From contig NZ_JAGYPM010000004.1 in the NCBI RefSeq assembly GCF_018343665.1, positions 126,343 through 190,342 on the forward strand: a stretch of DNA of 64,000 nucleotides, read 5' to 3'. Below, in pieces: positions 41,588 through 50,501 of the stretch (within the stretch, counting starts at the first letter, position 1; every line of letters begins with the position of its first letter). Below the pieces are notes generated by a model. It made no database searches. It was not told the origin of the DNA and saw only the letters and a program-made list of their open reading frames with translations. This stretch comes from Cytobacillus citreus (GTDB taxonomy: Bacteria > Bacillota > Bacilli > Bacillales > Cytobacillaceae). Position numbers and translations under genes: made by a program.

Positions 41588-41876
41588 TAATCAAGTAGAA
41601 TTAATGGTTTACCAACCTTCAAATGTGAGGGAATTTTATAGGACAATCCACAATGAAGCGGTACTTTAGCATAAAAAGAATAGAGGATTACATAAAGTTG
41701 ACGAATGACACAAAAGTCCATACCAATAAAATGCCTTCGTACCAACATTTCTAAATATTAGTATAGAGAATTGTGCCAATGGTCATTTGTCAAATCAACG
41801 GTAGGAGAGGGCTGCTCCTTTTTATTTTGCAAATATTTTATTTAGAACGCTCTCCTGCTTTTTTCTTTTCTATTTT
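41588..41876. other. Intergenic region between convergent genes
   Basis: No gene is seen. A small hairpin AGGAG, AGGGCTG, CTCCT plus a T run at 41800-41825 may end plus-strand transcription. Confidence 0.4.
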
Positions 41877-42878
41877 TCATGATAAGTTCTTACAACTATC
41901 CCTCTCAACTAATTGAGTTGGTACTATCACTTTCTTTGCAATTTTTCTTTCCTTTTCTAATCTCTCTATAAGAAGCTCAATTGCTGTCGCTCCCATAAAT
42001 TCTGTAGGAACGTGGATGGATGTTAATGGCGGGTTGGTAAGGGCAGTAAAAGGATGCCCGTCCAAACTCACTATACTGATTTGCTCAGGTACTTTTATCT
42101 TTGCCTCATTAAGAGCCTTTAAAGCACCAATAGCGATCGGGTCATTTGCGATAAAGAAAGCGGAAGGTAGTTTGTTAGATTGAATAGCTTTTACCATAAG
42201 TTCATAACCACTCTTTTCTCCTGGTTCTCCAATATAAACAATTGAAGAATCAAAATCTCCGTTTCGTTCCAGACAGTGTTTAAAAATAACATCACGGCGT
42301 TCCTCTTCAGGAATCTCAATATGCTGCTTCGCGCCCATGTATCCAATAGTTTGATGACCATATTTTTGAAGATATTCCACTCCTTGCTGAACAGCCATTC
42401 TTGTATGAAACCAAATAGAATCAAATTTTTGATCATCAGGGCAATTTCCAACTATGACTACGTGCTTTGTTTCAACCCCTTCTAAAAAGTAATCAATTTC
42501 ATGTTTTGAATAATTACCTAAAATAATGACGCCGTGTAATTCTGTTATTTTTTCATGAGATGTTACAGGATTATTTACTAGTTCAATATTGTATTGTAAG
42601 CAAAGATGTTCAATTCCCTTTCTTATTGAGAAGTAATAATCACTATCAATAAAATCTTTAAAAATGATTGGATGATAAATAAGGGCAATTCGATAAATTA
42701 TTTTCTGTTTTTGTTGATGTCGTTCAATTAAGGTTTTGTAACCCAATTCTTTAGCTATGGATAAAATCTTGTTTCTAGTTTCTTCTGAAACAGAAAATGA
42801 TTCGTCATTATTTAATACCCTTGAGACAGTTGTACTAGAAACATTCGCTAATTTTGCTATTTCTTTAATTGTAGCCAT
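41877..42878 (-). CDS. LacI-family transcriptional regulator
   Basis: A 333-residue repressor-type protein. The HTH and hinge are in TIKEIAKLANVSSTTVSRVL and NKILSIAKELGY. The periplasmic-binding-like effector domain follows (IALIYHP…, VIILGNYSKHEI, GYMGAKQHIEIPEEERRDVI, AFFIANDPIAIGALKALNEA, SIVSLDGHPFTALTNPPLTS). It is divergent from the sugar/ABC operon at 43291-49366 and is the obvious candidate to control it. A 17-base palindrome lies between them at 43156. Confidence 0.93.
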   Translation of the reverse strand: MATIKEIAKLANVSSTTVSRVLNNDESFSVSEETRNKILSIAKELGYKTLIERHQQKQKIIYRIALIYHPIIFKDFIDSDYYFSIRKGIEHLCLQYNIELVNNPVTSHEKITELHGVIILGNYSKHEIDYFLEGVETKHVVIVGNCPDDQKFDSIWFHTRMAVQQGVEYLQKYGHQTIGYMGAKQHIEIPEEERRDVIFKHCLERNGDFDSSIVYIGEPGEKSGYELMVKAIQSNKLPSAFFIANDPIAIGALKALNEAKIKVPEQISIVSLDGHPFTALTNPPLTSIHVPTEFMGATAIELLIERLEKERKIAKKVIVPTQLVERDSCKNLS

Positions 42879-43067
42879 ATGACACCTTTCTAAATGGATG
42901 AATTATCCGAAATAATAGTTATTAAGTTCAATCAATATTCAAATTAATTGTACTATTTTTGTGAAAAAAAGTAAATTTAATACTAAAATATTTAGTTTGA
43001 TTTAGTGAAAATAACATTCAGTTGTAGAGTGGCAATTTCTATTTTATTAAGATAATTCATCTGTTTA

Positions 43068-43097
43068 TTTACATTAAATTCACATTATATCTATATT
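43068..43097 (+). promoter_or_regulatory. Candidate SigA promoter of the ABC operon
   Basis: TTTACA (43068-43073), an 18-base spacer and TATATT (43092-43097). Confidence 0.5.
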
Positions 43098-43141
43098 GAA
43101 TTAATAAAAATACAGTATATTTGTCCTGTGGAAAGGTAATA

Positions 43142-43183
43142 GATTAACTTGATATTAGTAAAACTTTTACTAGAAGGTTAATC
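43142..43183 (+). promoter_or_regulatory. Nested palindrome, candidate LacI-family operator
   Basis: The core TAGTAAAACTTTTACTA (43156-43172) is a perfect odd palindrome, flanked by GATTAAC (43142) and GTTAATC (43177). It lies about 60 bases downstream of the predicted promoter, where a repressor would block elongation. The centre is C rather than the CG common in LacI operators, so the assignment is an inference. Confidence 0.5.
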
Positions 43184-43290
43184 AAGAGAAGGAAAGGAAA
43201 ATCACAAACTAAAAGAGTAGGAGAGATGTATTTAATGCGAATGGTAGTATCCTAGATAACTAGAGTAAAAGTCAACAAAGGAGCGAATTC

Positions 43291-43563
43291 ATGTCTATTA
43301 CGTTATTAGGAGTGATTGCTGGCATCTTTACCAGCTGCTCTTTTATCCCGCAAGCATACAAAGTAATTAAAACAAAAAGGACCTCTGATATTTCGATTCC
43401 TATGTATTGTTTGTGTACAGTAGGTGTATTTTTATGGATTATTTATGGACTGTTAATAAAAGATATTGCTGTTCTACTAACGAATATTGTGACCTTTATA
43501 CCGACAGTAATTATCCTGATCTTGACAGTTAAATATCATGTGCAGACCAAGCTGAAGCAATAA
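43291..43563 (+). CDS. SemiSWEET/PQ-loop sugar transporter
   Basis: A 90-residue protein with three transmembrane helices. IAGIFTSCSFIPQAYKVIKT has the PQ motif; RTSDISIPMYCLCTVGVFLWIIYGLLIKD follows. SemiSWEETs form homodimers that let sugars equilibrate across the membrane. AAAGGAGCG precedes the ATG. It is the first gene of the operon, 27 bases before the solute-binding-protein gene. Its position suggests transport of a sugar or polyol related to the ABC substrate. Confidence 0.88.
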   Translation: MSITLLGVIAGIFTSCSFIPQAYKVIKTKRTSDISIPMYCLCTVGVFLWIIYGLLIKDIAVLLTNIVTFIPTVIILILTVKYHVQTKLKQ

Positions 43564-43590
43564 AAAAATTGACAACCTAGGAGAATAATA

Positions 43591-44673
43591 ATGAAATTAA
43601 AAAAATCATTTCTACTCGTTATGGTATTCATATTGGTTACTAGTATTTTAGCAGGTTGTATGGGTGGCAATAATTCAACTGAAAATAATACAGAAACAGA
43701 TAAAAAAGCAGAAAAGAAATCACTTGTTGTTTATTCAAACTCGTTATCTGATGGACGCGGAGATTGGTTAACTCAAAAAGCTGCTGAAGCGGGCTTTGAG
43801 CTTAAGTTAGTTGAAGCTGGAGGCGGTGACCTTTTAAATCGTATCGTTGCAGAGAAGAACAAACCTTTAGCAGATGTAGTATTTGGTTTAAATCAAATGA
43901 ATTTTGAAACATTAAAGTCTAATGATATTCTTGTGCCTTTCGAACCTAAATGGAAGAATGAACTTCCTGAAGGATCTAGCGATAAAGAAAATTTCTATCA
44001 GCCACTTGTCGAACAAAGAATTATCATGCTTTATAACAAAGATGTATATACAGAAGAAACTGCTCCTAAAGATTGGACAGATTTAATTGAAAATGAAGAA
44101 TACAAAGGGAAATATCATGTTCCTATTAATTTAGGTGGAGCGACAAATCAAGCAGTAGTAAACGGCATTTTAATGAGATATTTAGATGAAAATGGAGATT
44201 TAGGTGTGTCTGAAGAAGGATGGAAAGCACTTAAAACGTTCTTTGATAATGGATATAAAACGCCTGAAGGTGAGAATAACAATGCAAACCTTGCTTCAGG
44301 AAAAGTCCCAATTTCATTTATTTATAGTAGTGGTTTACCGGGTATAGAAGAGGAATTTGGATTTGAAGCGGGTATCGTTTCTCCCAAAATTGGTGTCCCA
44401 ACTTTAGTTGAGCAAATTGGAATCGTTAATAAAGGGAAGGATCATGATACTCAAACAGCAGAAGAATTTGTTAACTGGTTTGGTAGCACAGAAATTCAAG
44501 GTGCTTGGGCGGAACAATTTGGTACTCTGCCTGTAAATGAAAAAGCACTAGAAAAAGCTTCAGACAAAATGAAATCAATTTTTGAAAACACGACAGTTCA
44601 AGATATCGATTATACCTTCATTTCGGAGCATATTAACGATTGGATAGAAAAAATTGAATTAGAAATCTTTTAA
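43591..44673 (+). CDS. ABC transporter solute-binding lipoprotein (Fbp/AfuA/PotD type)
   Basis: A 360-residue exported lipoprotein: FLLVMVFILVTSILAGCMGG (lipobox LAGC), then a type II periplasmic-binding fold: KKSLVVYSNSLSDGRGDWLT, NRIVAEKNKPLADVVFGLNQ, KDWTDLIENEEYKGKYHVPI and GAWAEQFGTLPVNEKALEKA. This class binds Fe3+, phosphonates, spermidine or sugar phosphates. The context (inositol-phosphatase-like enzyme and glycerophosphodiesterase downstream) favours a phosphorylated polyol or diester. Its stop is 130 bases before the ATPase gene, with a hairpin between them. Confidence 0.9.
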   Translation: MKLKKSFLLVMVFILVTSILAGCMGGNNSTENNTETDKKAEKKSLVVYSNSLSDGRGDWLTQKAAEAGFELKLVEAGGGDLLNRIVAEKNKPLADVVFGLNQMNFETLKSNDILVPFEPKWKNELPEGSSDKENFYQPLVEQRIIMLYNKDVYTEETAPKDWTDLIENEEYKGKYHVPINLGGATNQAVVNGILMRYLDENGDLGVSEEGWKALKTFFDNGYKTPEGENNNANLASGKVPISFIYSSGLPGIEEEFGFEAGIVSPKIGVPTLVEQIGIVNKGKDHDTQTAEEFVNWFGSTEIQGAWAEQFGTLPVNEKALEKASDKMKSIFENTTVQDIDYTFISEHINDWIEKIELEIF

Positions 44674-44753
44674 TTAGAAAAGCTTAACTGCCTCGAGGTA
44701 GGCAATTAAAGTTGAGAAACTTAATTCATTCCCCCTAGTAAACAACCTTATAG

Positions 44754-44786
44754 ACCGTCGAATCTTAAAGGATTTGACGGTTTTCA
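44754..44786 (+). terminator. Hairpin between binding-protein and ATPase genes
   Basis: CCGTCGAATC pairs with GATTTGACGG, followed by TTTTC. It is likely a partial terminator that makes the binding protein more abundant than the membrane parts. Confidence 0.65.
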
Positions 44787-44803
44787 TTAAAGGAGGAAGC
44801 CTT

Positions 44804-45817
44804 GTGATTAACTTTCAAGATATACAAGTAAAATTTGATGATTTTGTAGCAATACAAAATTTAAATTTATTCATAAAAGAAGGCGAGTTTTTCACGTTTC
44901 TAGGACCGTCTGGTTGTGGGAAAACGACGACATTACGAACATTAGTAGGATTTATTAATCCTACTAAAGGAAAAATCACTGTAGATGGTGAGGACATTAC
45001 AAATACACCAATTGAAAAAAGACAAATTGGGATGGTTTTTCAAAGCTATGCCTTGTTTCCAACGATGTCCGTGTATGAAAACATTGCCTTTGGATTAAAG
45101 GTTCAAAAATACAAAAAAGAAGACATAAAAAAACGTGTAGAAGAAGTCGCGGAGGTTGTTGATTTAAAAGAGGATAAGCTTATGAAAAATGTATCCGAAT
45201 TATCCGGTGGACAACAACAACGTGTGGCAATTGCACGGGCATTGGTACTTGCCCCAAAAATCATTGTGTTAGATGAACCATTATCAAACTTGGATGCAAA
45301 GCTGCGAAAGCAATTAAGAAAAGAACTGAAAAAATTGCAGCTCGAACAAGGAATAACCATGGTTTATGTCACACATGACCAAGAGGAAGCCCTAACGTTA
45401 TCGGATCGCGTGGCTGTTTTTAATAATGGAGTGGTTGAGCAAGTAGGTACACCTGAGGAAATCTACAATCAATCGAAAACAGAGTTTGTTTGTAATTTCA
45501 TTGGTGAGGCAAATTCAATCAGCACCGAAATAATAGATGAAATCTCAAAAAAATCAGGGATTAAATTAGATCCAGCCAAAAAATATTATATCCGAACGGA
45601 AAAGTTAAAAACAAAAGTACTAAATGGAGATCAACAATCTGTTGCACTTCAGGCAAAGGTCGTGTCGAAAGAATTTTATGGCACATACTCTCTATATAAA
45701 TATGAAGTAATGGGCTCTTCTCTTATCAATATCGAGAAAGAGGATGGTAATTTTCAATATTCTGAGGGTGACGATGTCACATTGTTTATCAATCCAAACG
45801 ACATCCTTCAATATTAG
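44804..45817 (+). CDS. ABC transporter ATP-binding protein (PotA/FbpC type)
   Basis: A 337-residue ATPase. Walker A is GPSGCGKTTTLRTLVGF, signature ELSGGQQQRVAIARAL, Walker B KIIVLDEPLSNLDAKLR, H-loop YVTHDQEEALTLSDRV. The C-terminal 90 residues form a TOBE-type domain. GTG 44804 is chosen, with AGGAGG six to eight bases upstream; the longer frame from 44774 would start inside a hairpin. The permease gene starts ten bases after its stop. Confidence 0.94.
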   Translation: MINFQDIQVKFDDFVAIQNLNLFIKEGEFFTFLGPSGCGKTTTLRTLVGFINPTKGKITVDGEDITNTPIEKRQIGMVFQSYALFPTMSVYENIAFGLKVQKYKKEDIKKRVEEVAEVVDLKEDKLMKNVSELSGGQQQRVAIARALVLAPKIIVLDEPLSNLDAKLRKQLRKELKKLQLEQGITMVYVTHDQEEALTLSDRVAVFNNGVVEQVGTPEEIYNQSKTEFVCNFIGEANSISTEIIDEISKKSGIKLDPAKKYYIRTEKLKTKVLNGDQQSVALQAKVVSKEFYGTYSLYKYEVMGSSLINIEKEDGNFQYSEGDDVTLFINPNDILQY

Positions 45818-45827
45818 GAGAATCATC

Positions 45828-47540
45828 ATGAATAAATTTATAAGCGCTCATGTCCAAAATAAAATTTATCTTTGGTTTGTGGGAATCATACTCACTTGGT
45901 TCATCACAACGTTTCTCATTCTCCCAAATATTAATATTCTTTATACGACATTTTTCGCAGATGGTGCCTTTTCACTAGAACCTTTTCAAAAGTTGCTATC
46001 ATCTGAAAGAGCAATGAAAAGCTTATTTAATAGCTTTTTATTAGGGATAACGTTAGTTGTCACTGTAAACATCGTTGGTGTCTTCATAGTGTTAGTCACA
46101 GATTATTTTGATATCAAAGGCTCAAAAATATTAAGACTCGGTTATTTTACAACGATGATCTATGGCGGACTCATATTAGTTGCAGGCTATCAATTTATTT
46201 ATGGGAATACTGGGTTTTTAACAACATTTTTAGTGAAAATCTTTCCTGCGATGAATCCAGATTGGTTCATTGGTTATCCTGCCGTTGTTTTTGTGATGAC
46301 CTTTTCTTGTACGACGAATCATATCATATTTCTTTCGAATGCGATTAGAAGCATTGATTATCAAACGGTTGAAGCAGCAAGAAATATGGGAGCTTCAACA
46401 TGGGAAATTGTTACTAAAATCGTTTTACCTGTATTAAGACCTGTTTTAGCAACATTATCTGTATTGCTATTTGCAACAGGATTCGGTGCGATGTCTGCAC
46501 CGTTGATCGTAGGCGGAAAAAACTTTGAAACGATTAGCCCGATGATCCTTACATTTGCAAATAGTATGAGTTCAAGGGATCTTGCCGCATTATTAGCGAT
46601 ATTTTTAGGAGTTGCACAAATTGTTTTACTTTACATTATTACGAGAAATGAGAAAAAGGGTCATTATATTTCGGTATCAAAAGTAAAAACGAAAATCGTA
46701 AAGCAAAAAATTAATAATAAGGCTGCCAATATGATTGTCCACTTTTTTGCGTATGTCCTATTTGCAATCTATGTGTTGCCGATCCTAGCTGTCATTATTT
46801 TCTCCTTTACCGATACGTACAGTATCAGTACGGGAACACTTTCGTGGGAGCATTTTACATTAGAAAATTATATCAAAATCTTATCAGACGCTTCAGCTTA
46901 TGAACCATTTGTTATTAGTATTATCTATTCTGGATTAGCTGCCATCATTGTCGTAGCTGCGATGTTATTTATAGCCCGTTTAATCCATAAACATAACAAT
47001 AAATTAACAACGACTTTAGAATATTTATTCCATATTCCTTGGTTAATTCCTGGTATATTAATGGCTTTAGGTTTAATTATTACCTTTGATAAACCAATGC
47101 CTATTATCGGAAATATCGTTTTGACGGGAACATTAAGTATATTGTTAATTGCCTATGTGATTGAAAAAATTCCATTTACTTTAAGGATTTTGAAGGCAGC
47201 TTATTACTCATTCGATAGCTCTCTTGAGGATGCGGCGAAGAATTTAGGCGCTGGACCTTTTTATACATTAATACGCGTGATCTTGCCTATAGTGTTGCCG
47301 TCAACGTTAGCCATACTCGCATTAAACTTTAATAGTCTATTAGCAGATTATGATTTAACCGTCTTCTTATATCATCCATTGTATCAACCACTTGGTATCG
47401 TGATTCGAAATAATACAGATCCAACTGCTTCGATTGATGCAAAAGCAATGAACTTTGTCTACTCAGTAATTTTAATGGTGATATCAACGATTGTCATTTA
47501 CTTGGTTTATGGGAGAGGAAGCAAAAAAAATATTTTATAG
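45828..47540 (+). CDS. ABC transporter permease, two fused membrane domains (FbpB type)
   Basis: A 570-residue protein containing two BPD-type permease domains of about six helices each. EAA loops occur in both halves: VEAARNMGASTWEIVTKIVLP and LEDAAKNLGAGPFYTLIRVI. Such fused permeases serve Fe3+/AfuABC/phosphonate-type importers with a single binding protein. The ATG at 45828 follows AGGAG. It is the last part of the importer; the enzyme genes start 114 bases later. Confidence 0.93.
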   Translation: MNKFISAHVQNKIYLWFVGIILTWFITTFLILPNINILYTTFFADGAFSLEPFQKLLSSERAMKSLFNSFLLGITLVVTVNIVGVFIVLVTDYFDIKGSKILRLGYFTTMIYGGLILVAGYQFIYGNTGFLTTFLVKIFPAMNPDWFIGYPAVVFVMTFSCTTNHIIFLSNAIRSIDYQTVEAARNMGASTWEIVTKIVLPVLRPVLATLSVLLFATGFGAMSAPLIVGGKNFETISPMILTFANSMSSRDLAALLAIFLGVAQIVLLYIITRNEKKGHYISVSKVKTKIVKQKINNKAANMIVHFFAYVLFAIYVLPILAVIIFSFTDTYSISTGTLSWEHFTLENYIKILSDASAYEPFVISIIYSGLAAIIVVAAMLFIARLIHKHNNKLTTTLEYLFHIPWLIPGILMALGLIITFDKPMPIIGNIVLTGTLSILLIAYVIEKIPFTLRILKAAYYSFDSSLEDAAKNLGAGPFYTLIRVILPIVLPSTLAILALNFNSLLADYDLTVFLYHPLYQPLGIVIRNNTDPTASIDAKAMNFVYSVILMVISTIVIYLVYGRGSKKNIL

Positions 47541-47654
47541 AAGATGTTTGTAGAGTTGAAATTGAATTAATCAATTTAGACTAACTCTTCATAGATGAAA
47601 AAAGGTTTATAAATCATAAATTTAACTTTTCAATTTAAGAAAAGAGGCTACAGA

Positions 47655-48446
47655 GTGGAAGACTTACAAACAGTTCATAAGGAAATAATTAATTGGTTAA
47701 ATGAAATTGTTCCAATTATTAAGAGTGATATTTTAGAAGAGTTAACAATTGAAACAAAATTAAATCGTAAAGACCTTGTAACAAATATAGATAAAAAAGT
47801 TCAAGATTTTCTTGTTCGAAAAATTACCGATTCTTATCCAACTCATATGATTATTGGGGAAGAATCGCAAGAATTAATAATAAATGATAATAGAGAGCAT
47901 GTATGGGTCATTGATCCAATCGATGGAACGACAAACTTTGTGAAACAACAAGACCATTTTTGCATTTTAATTGCGTACTATGAAAATGACATTGGTAAAT
48001 TAGGTTATATTTTTGATGTAATGAATGACGACTTATATTATGCAATTGAAAATAAGGGAGTATTTTTGAATGGGGAAACAATGCCAGCTCCGGAAGAGAT
48101 ATCTTTACAGGAAGGTCTTATTTCAGCAGATGTACGGAATTGGTATGGAAAGGAATGCTTTGGAAGGTTGGCGGAGGAATCCTTTGATATTCGCTACTTT
48201 GGCTGTGGCGGGATTGATTGCATTCATGTTATTACCGGTAAGTTTGCAGCTTTTGCGACGTCAAAATCTGGGCCTTGGGATTTAGCAGCTCAACTTGTTT
48301 TTGCAAAGGAATTAGGTTTGAAAGCATCTCGTTTTGATGGCAGCGAATTACATTATTTAGATCATGGTGATTGGGTATTTGCTAATAAAGGGACTTATCA
48401 GGATCTTATTCCAATTTTAAAAGATTGGGATTTGGATAAGAATTAA
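47655..48446 (+). CDS. Inositol monophosphatase family protein
   Basis: A 263-residue Mg2+-dependent phosphatase of the IMPase/SuhB fold: KDLVTNIDKKVQDFLVRK, MIIGEESQ, VWVIDPIDGTTNFVKQQDHF (metal site) and SKSGPWDLAAQLVFAKELG (third metal ligand WD). A GTG start follows AAAGAGG. In this operon it probably dephosphorylates the imported substrate or the product of the diesterase next to it. Inositol-1-phosphate and sugar phosphates are both possible. Confidence 0.92.
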   Translation: MEDLQTVHKEIINWLNEIVPIIKSDILEELTIETKLNRKDLVTNIDKKVQDFLVRKITDSYPTHMIIGEESQELIINDNREHVWVIDPIDGTTNFVKQQDHFCILIAYYENDIGKLGYIFDVMNDDLYYAIENKGVFLNGETMPAPEEISLQEGLISADVRNWYGKECFGRLAEESFDIRYFGCGGIDCIHVITGKFAAFATSKSGPWDLAAQLVFAKELGLKASRFDGSELHYLDHGDWVFANKGTYQDLIPILKDWDLDKN

Positions 48447-48493
48447 TCAATGAAGATATAAATAAATCAACAAATGAAGAAAGGAAAAAGATA

Positions 48494-49366
48494 ATGAAAT
48501 ATACAAACGTTTTAGAAAAACTATTAAGAGAAAATGATGTATTAATTGCTTGTCACCAAGGTTCAGCAGGTGGAAACATTGCTTATAACACATATAGATC
48601 TATGTTAAATGCTATTAATCAAGGTGCTCATATTGTTGAGTTTGATATTAGTAAAACAAGTGATGGGGTATTTCATATTTTCCATGAAAACGAAGAACCA
48701 ATTCGTTTTAATAGAGATGAGCAGTTTAGAACATTTACTGCTGAAGAAATTAAAAAGCAAACATTATTTAATATGAACATGCAAGCAGTAGAAGCTCCCC
48801 CTACATTAAAAGATTTCATGGCAAATATGAAAAAACATCCAAATATTTTGTTGCATTTTGACCACGCGCAAAAATGGGGTAAAGAGTTATTAGAAGCCTT
48901 AGATCAATATGAAGATCAAAGACAAACAATTATTATAAAAACGGATGTTGCTGCAACTGAATGTTTAGAAGCATTAGCAGCACACCATGTTAAATATATG
49001 ACTTTACCTAAAGTTTGGAGTCAAGATAATTTTGATAAAATTATGGAATATAAAGACAAAATAAACATTGTTGGTTTTGAAATGATTTTTAATGATCTAA
49101 ATGCAGATTATATTTCAAAAGAAAAATTAGAGCAATTGAGACAAATGGGATATCATACTATGATTAATTCAATTGTTCTTTGGGCTGATCGTCAAATATC
49201 ACTTTGTGGAGGATTTGATGATGATGTCTCATTATTAGAAAATCCTGATTTAGGTTGGGGGAAATTAGTTGAGATGGGATTTGATGTTATTCAAACTGAT
49301 TGGCCATTACCGTTAAAAGTTTACCTTGAAGAAAAAGGAGCAAAGTTAATTTATAATTCTCGATAA
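48494..49366 (+). CDS. Glycerophosphodiester phosphodiesterase family protein
   Basis: A 290-residue TIM-barrel enzyme that hydrolyses glycerophosphodiesters to glycerol-3-phosphate and an alcohol. The active-site start is VLIACHQGSAGGNIAYNTYRS (HQG in place of the usual HRG), then GAHIVEFDISKTSDGVFHIFHEN (E-x-D and the second His), ending VIQTDWPLPLKVYL. GAAAGG lies 12 bases upstream. It is the last gene of the operon, followed by a terminator. No signal peptide is visible, so it acts on imported substrate. Confidence 0.9.
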   Translation: MKYTNVLEKLLRENDVLIACHQGSAGGNIAYNTYRSMLNAINQGAHIVEFDISKTSDGVFHIFHENEEPIRFNRDEQFRTFTAEEIKKQTLFNMNMQAVEAPPTLKDFMANMKKHPNILLHFDHAQKWGKELLEALDQYEDQRQTIIIKTDVAATECLEALAAHHVKYMTLPKVWSQDNFDKIMEYKDKINIVGFEMIFNDLNADYISKEKLEQLRQMGYHTMINSIVLWADRQISLCGGFDDDVSLLENPDLGWGKLVEMGFDVIQTDWPLPLKVYLEEKGAKLIYNSR

Positions 49367-49412
49367 TTTAACCTTGAAAATACAATAAAATATTTTGGGA
49401 CCATCTACTGAA

Positions 49413-49464
49413 CAAAAACCCGAATAATGGACTCTTATAAAGAAGTCCACTATTCGGGTTTTTC
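49413..49464 (+). terminator. Terminator of the ABC/phosphatase/diesterase operon
   Basis: AAAACCCGAATAATGGACT pairs with AGTCCACTATTCGGGTTTT (one mismatch), followed by Ts. Confidence 0.92.
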
Positions 49465-49640
49465 TGTGTCTATAATGAATACAGGTATATAATCAATTCA
49501 AAGATATAAGCGGAAGAAGCAAATTGAGTAGATAAGCTAATGGTGATATCTAGGAAAATATGGAATAATATAAATGGACCGTGAAATAGATTATTTTGTG
49601 AATTTAAAGTTATTAAAAAGCTAACGTATGGAGGGATACA

Positions 49641-49832
49641 ATGATTAAGTCTGTAAAGGGGCAATTCATTTTATCAATAATAGTGGCTATTGGCTTTGTT
49701 GCTAATTCTTTTTTTTATATTGATTTTACAAGGTTCTTATTTTCTCAAAAAATGTTTTACTTTGTTATGATTTTTTCAGTTTTTAATGCAGGATTATTAA
49801 CACAAAAGTATTTTCAAACAAAGAAGAAATAA
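49641..49832 (+). CDS. Small two-helix membrane protein
   Basis: A 63-residue protein with hydrophobic segments GQFILSIIVAIGFVANSFFY and KMFYFVMIFSVFNAGLLTQ and a lysine-rich tail. GGAGGG lies six bases before the ATG, supporting translation. No family is recognised. The membrane-protein gene at 49880 follows and may be linked to it. Confidence 0.65.
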   Translation: MIKSVKGQFILSIIVAIGFVANSFFYIDFTRFLFSQKMFYFVMIFSVFNAGLLTQKYFQTKKK

Positions 49833-49879
49833 TTTGGAGGGGAGAAAATCAAAAGAAAAATACTTAAAACATTAATGTA

Positions 49880-50281
49880 TTGGCACTATTTGCTGGTGAT
49901 TTAATATTTCATTTCTACTTACTAGTATTTAATATGATGATCCATCTTGTTTGGTATACGAACCTTTTAATATCTGATTTCCCAGAGGAAGATATGATGC
50001 TAGAGATAAATGATTATATTTTACCAATAGCAGCGTCGGGAGTTATTGTTTATTTCTATATTAAATATTTATTAGGCAATCTCTTGTACAAAAAAATTAA
50101 AATCGTTATTCTCATGGCTGGATTAGCTATCTCATTATTTCTTTATTTTATTTGGATAGTATTGTATTTTGCTATGGATCAAGCCTTTTCGGATAATCAA
50201 TTGATACAAATCCTAATAATTTTGATTACCTTAGTGTTGTTTTTATATGCAAATGTAAGTCGTAAAAAGTTGTTCAGCTAA
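49880..50281 (+). CDS. Membrane protein of unknown function, possibly missing its original start
   Basis: 133 residues from TTG 49880, with four hydrophobic segments (LIFHFYLLVFNMMIHLVWY, YILPIAASGVIVYFYIKY, IVILMAGLAISLFLYFIWIVLYF, LIQILIILITLVLFLYAN). A strong site (GGAGGGGAG, 49836-49844) is followed by IKRKILKTLM in another frame. One base missing near 49872 would join it to LALFAGDLI. The gene is therefore either frameshifted with an altered start, or begins at the TTG without a good ribosome site. Confidence 0.6.
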   Translation: MALFAGDLIFHFYLLVFNMMIHLVWYTNLLISDFPEEDMMLEINDYILPIAASGVIVYFYIKYLLGNLLYKKIKIVILMAGLAISLFLYFIWIVLYFAMDQAFSDNQLIQILIILITLVLFLYANVSRKKLFS

Positions 50282-50501
50282 TCTGAAGAACTTCTTTGGG
50301 ATTAAGGTTTATCGTAGATGAAAAGGCCCCAACAAAGTTAGTTAAGAGAAGGGATTAAGTAGTGATACTTTTCCCCTAAATTAACCAAAAATACAGATTA
50401 TATTATCTGAATATTAGGAATTAATACACTTATTTTCAGATTTCTTTCCGTCTATACTTATACTATTATTAGCAAACTATTAATATATTCGGGAGGTAAA
50501 T

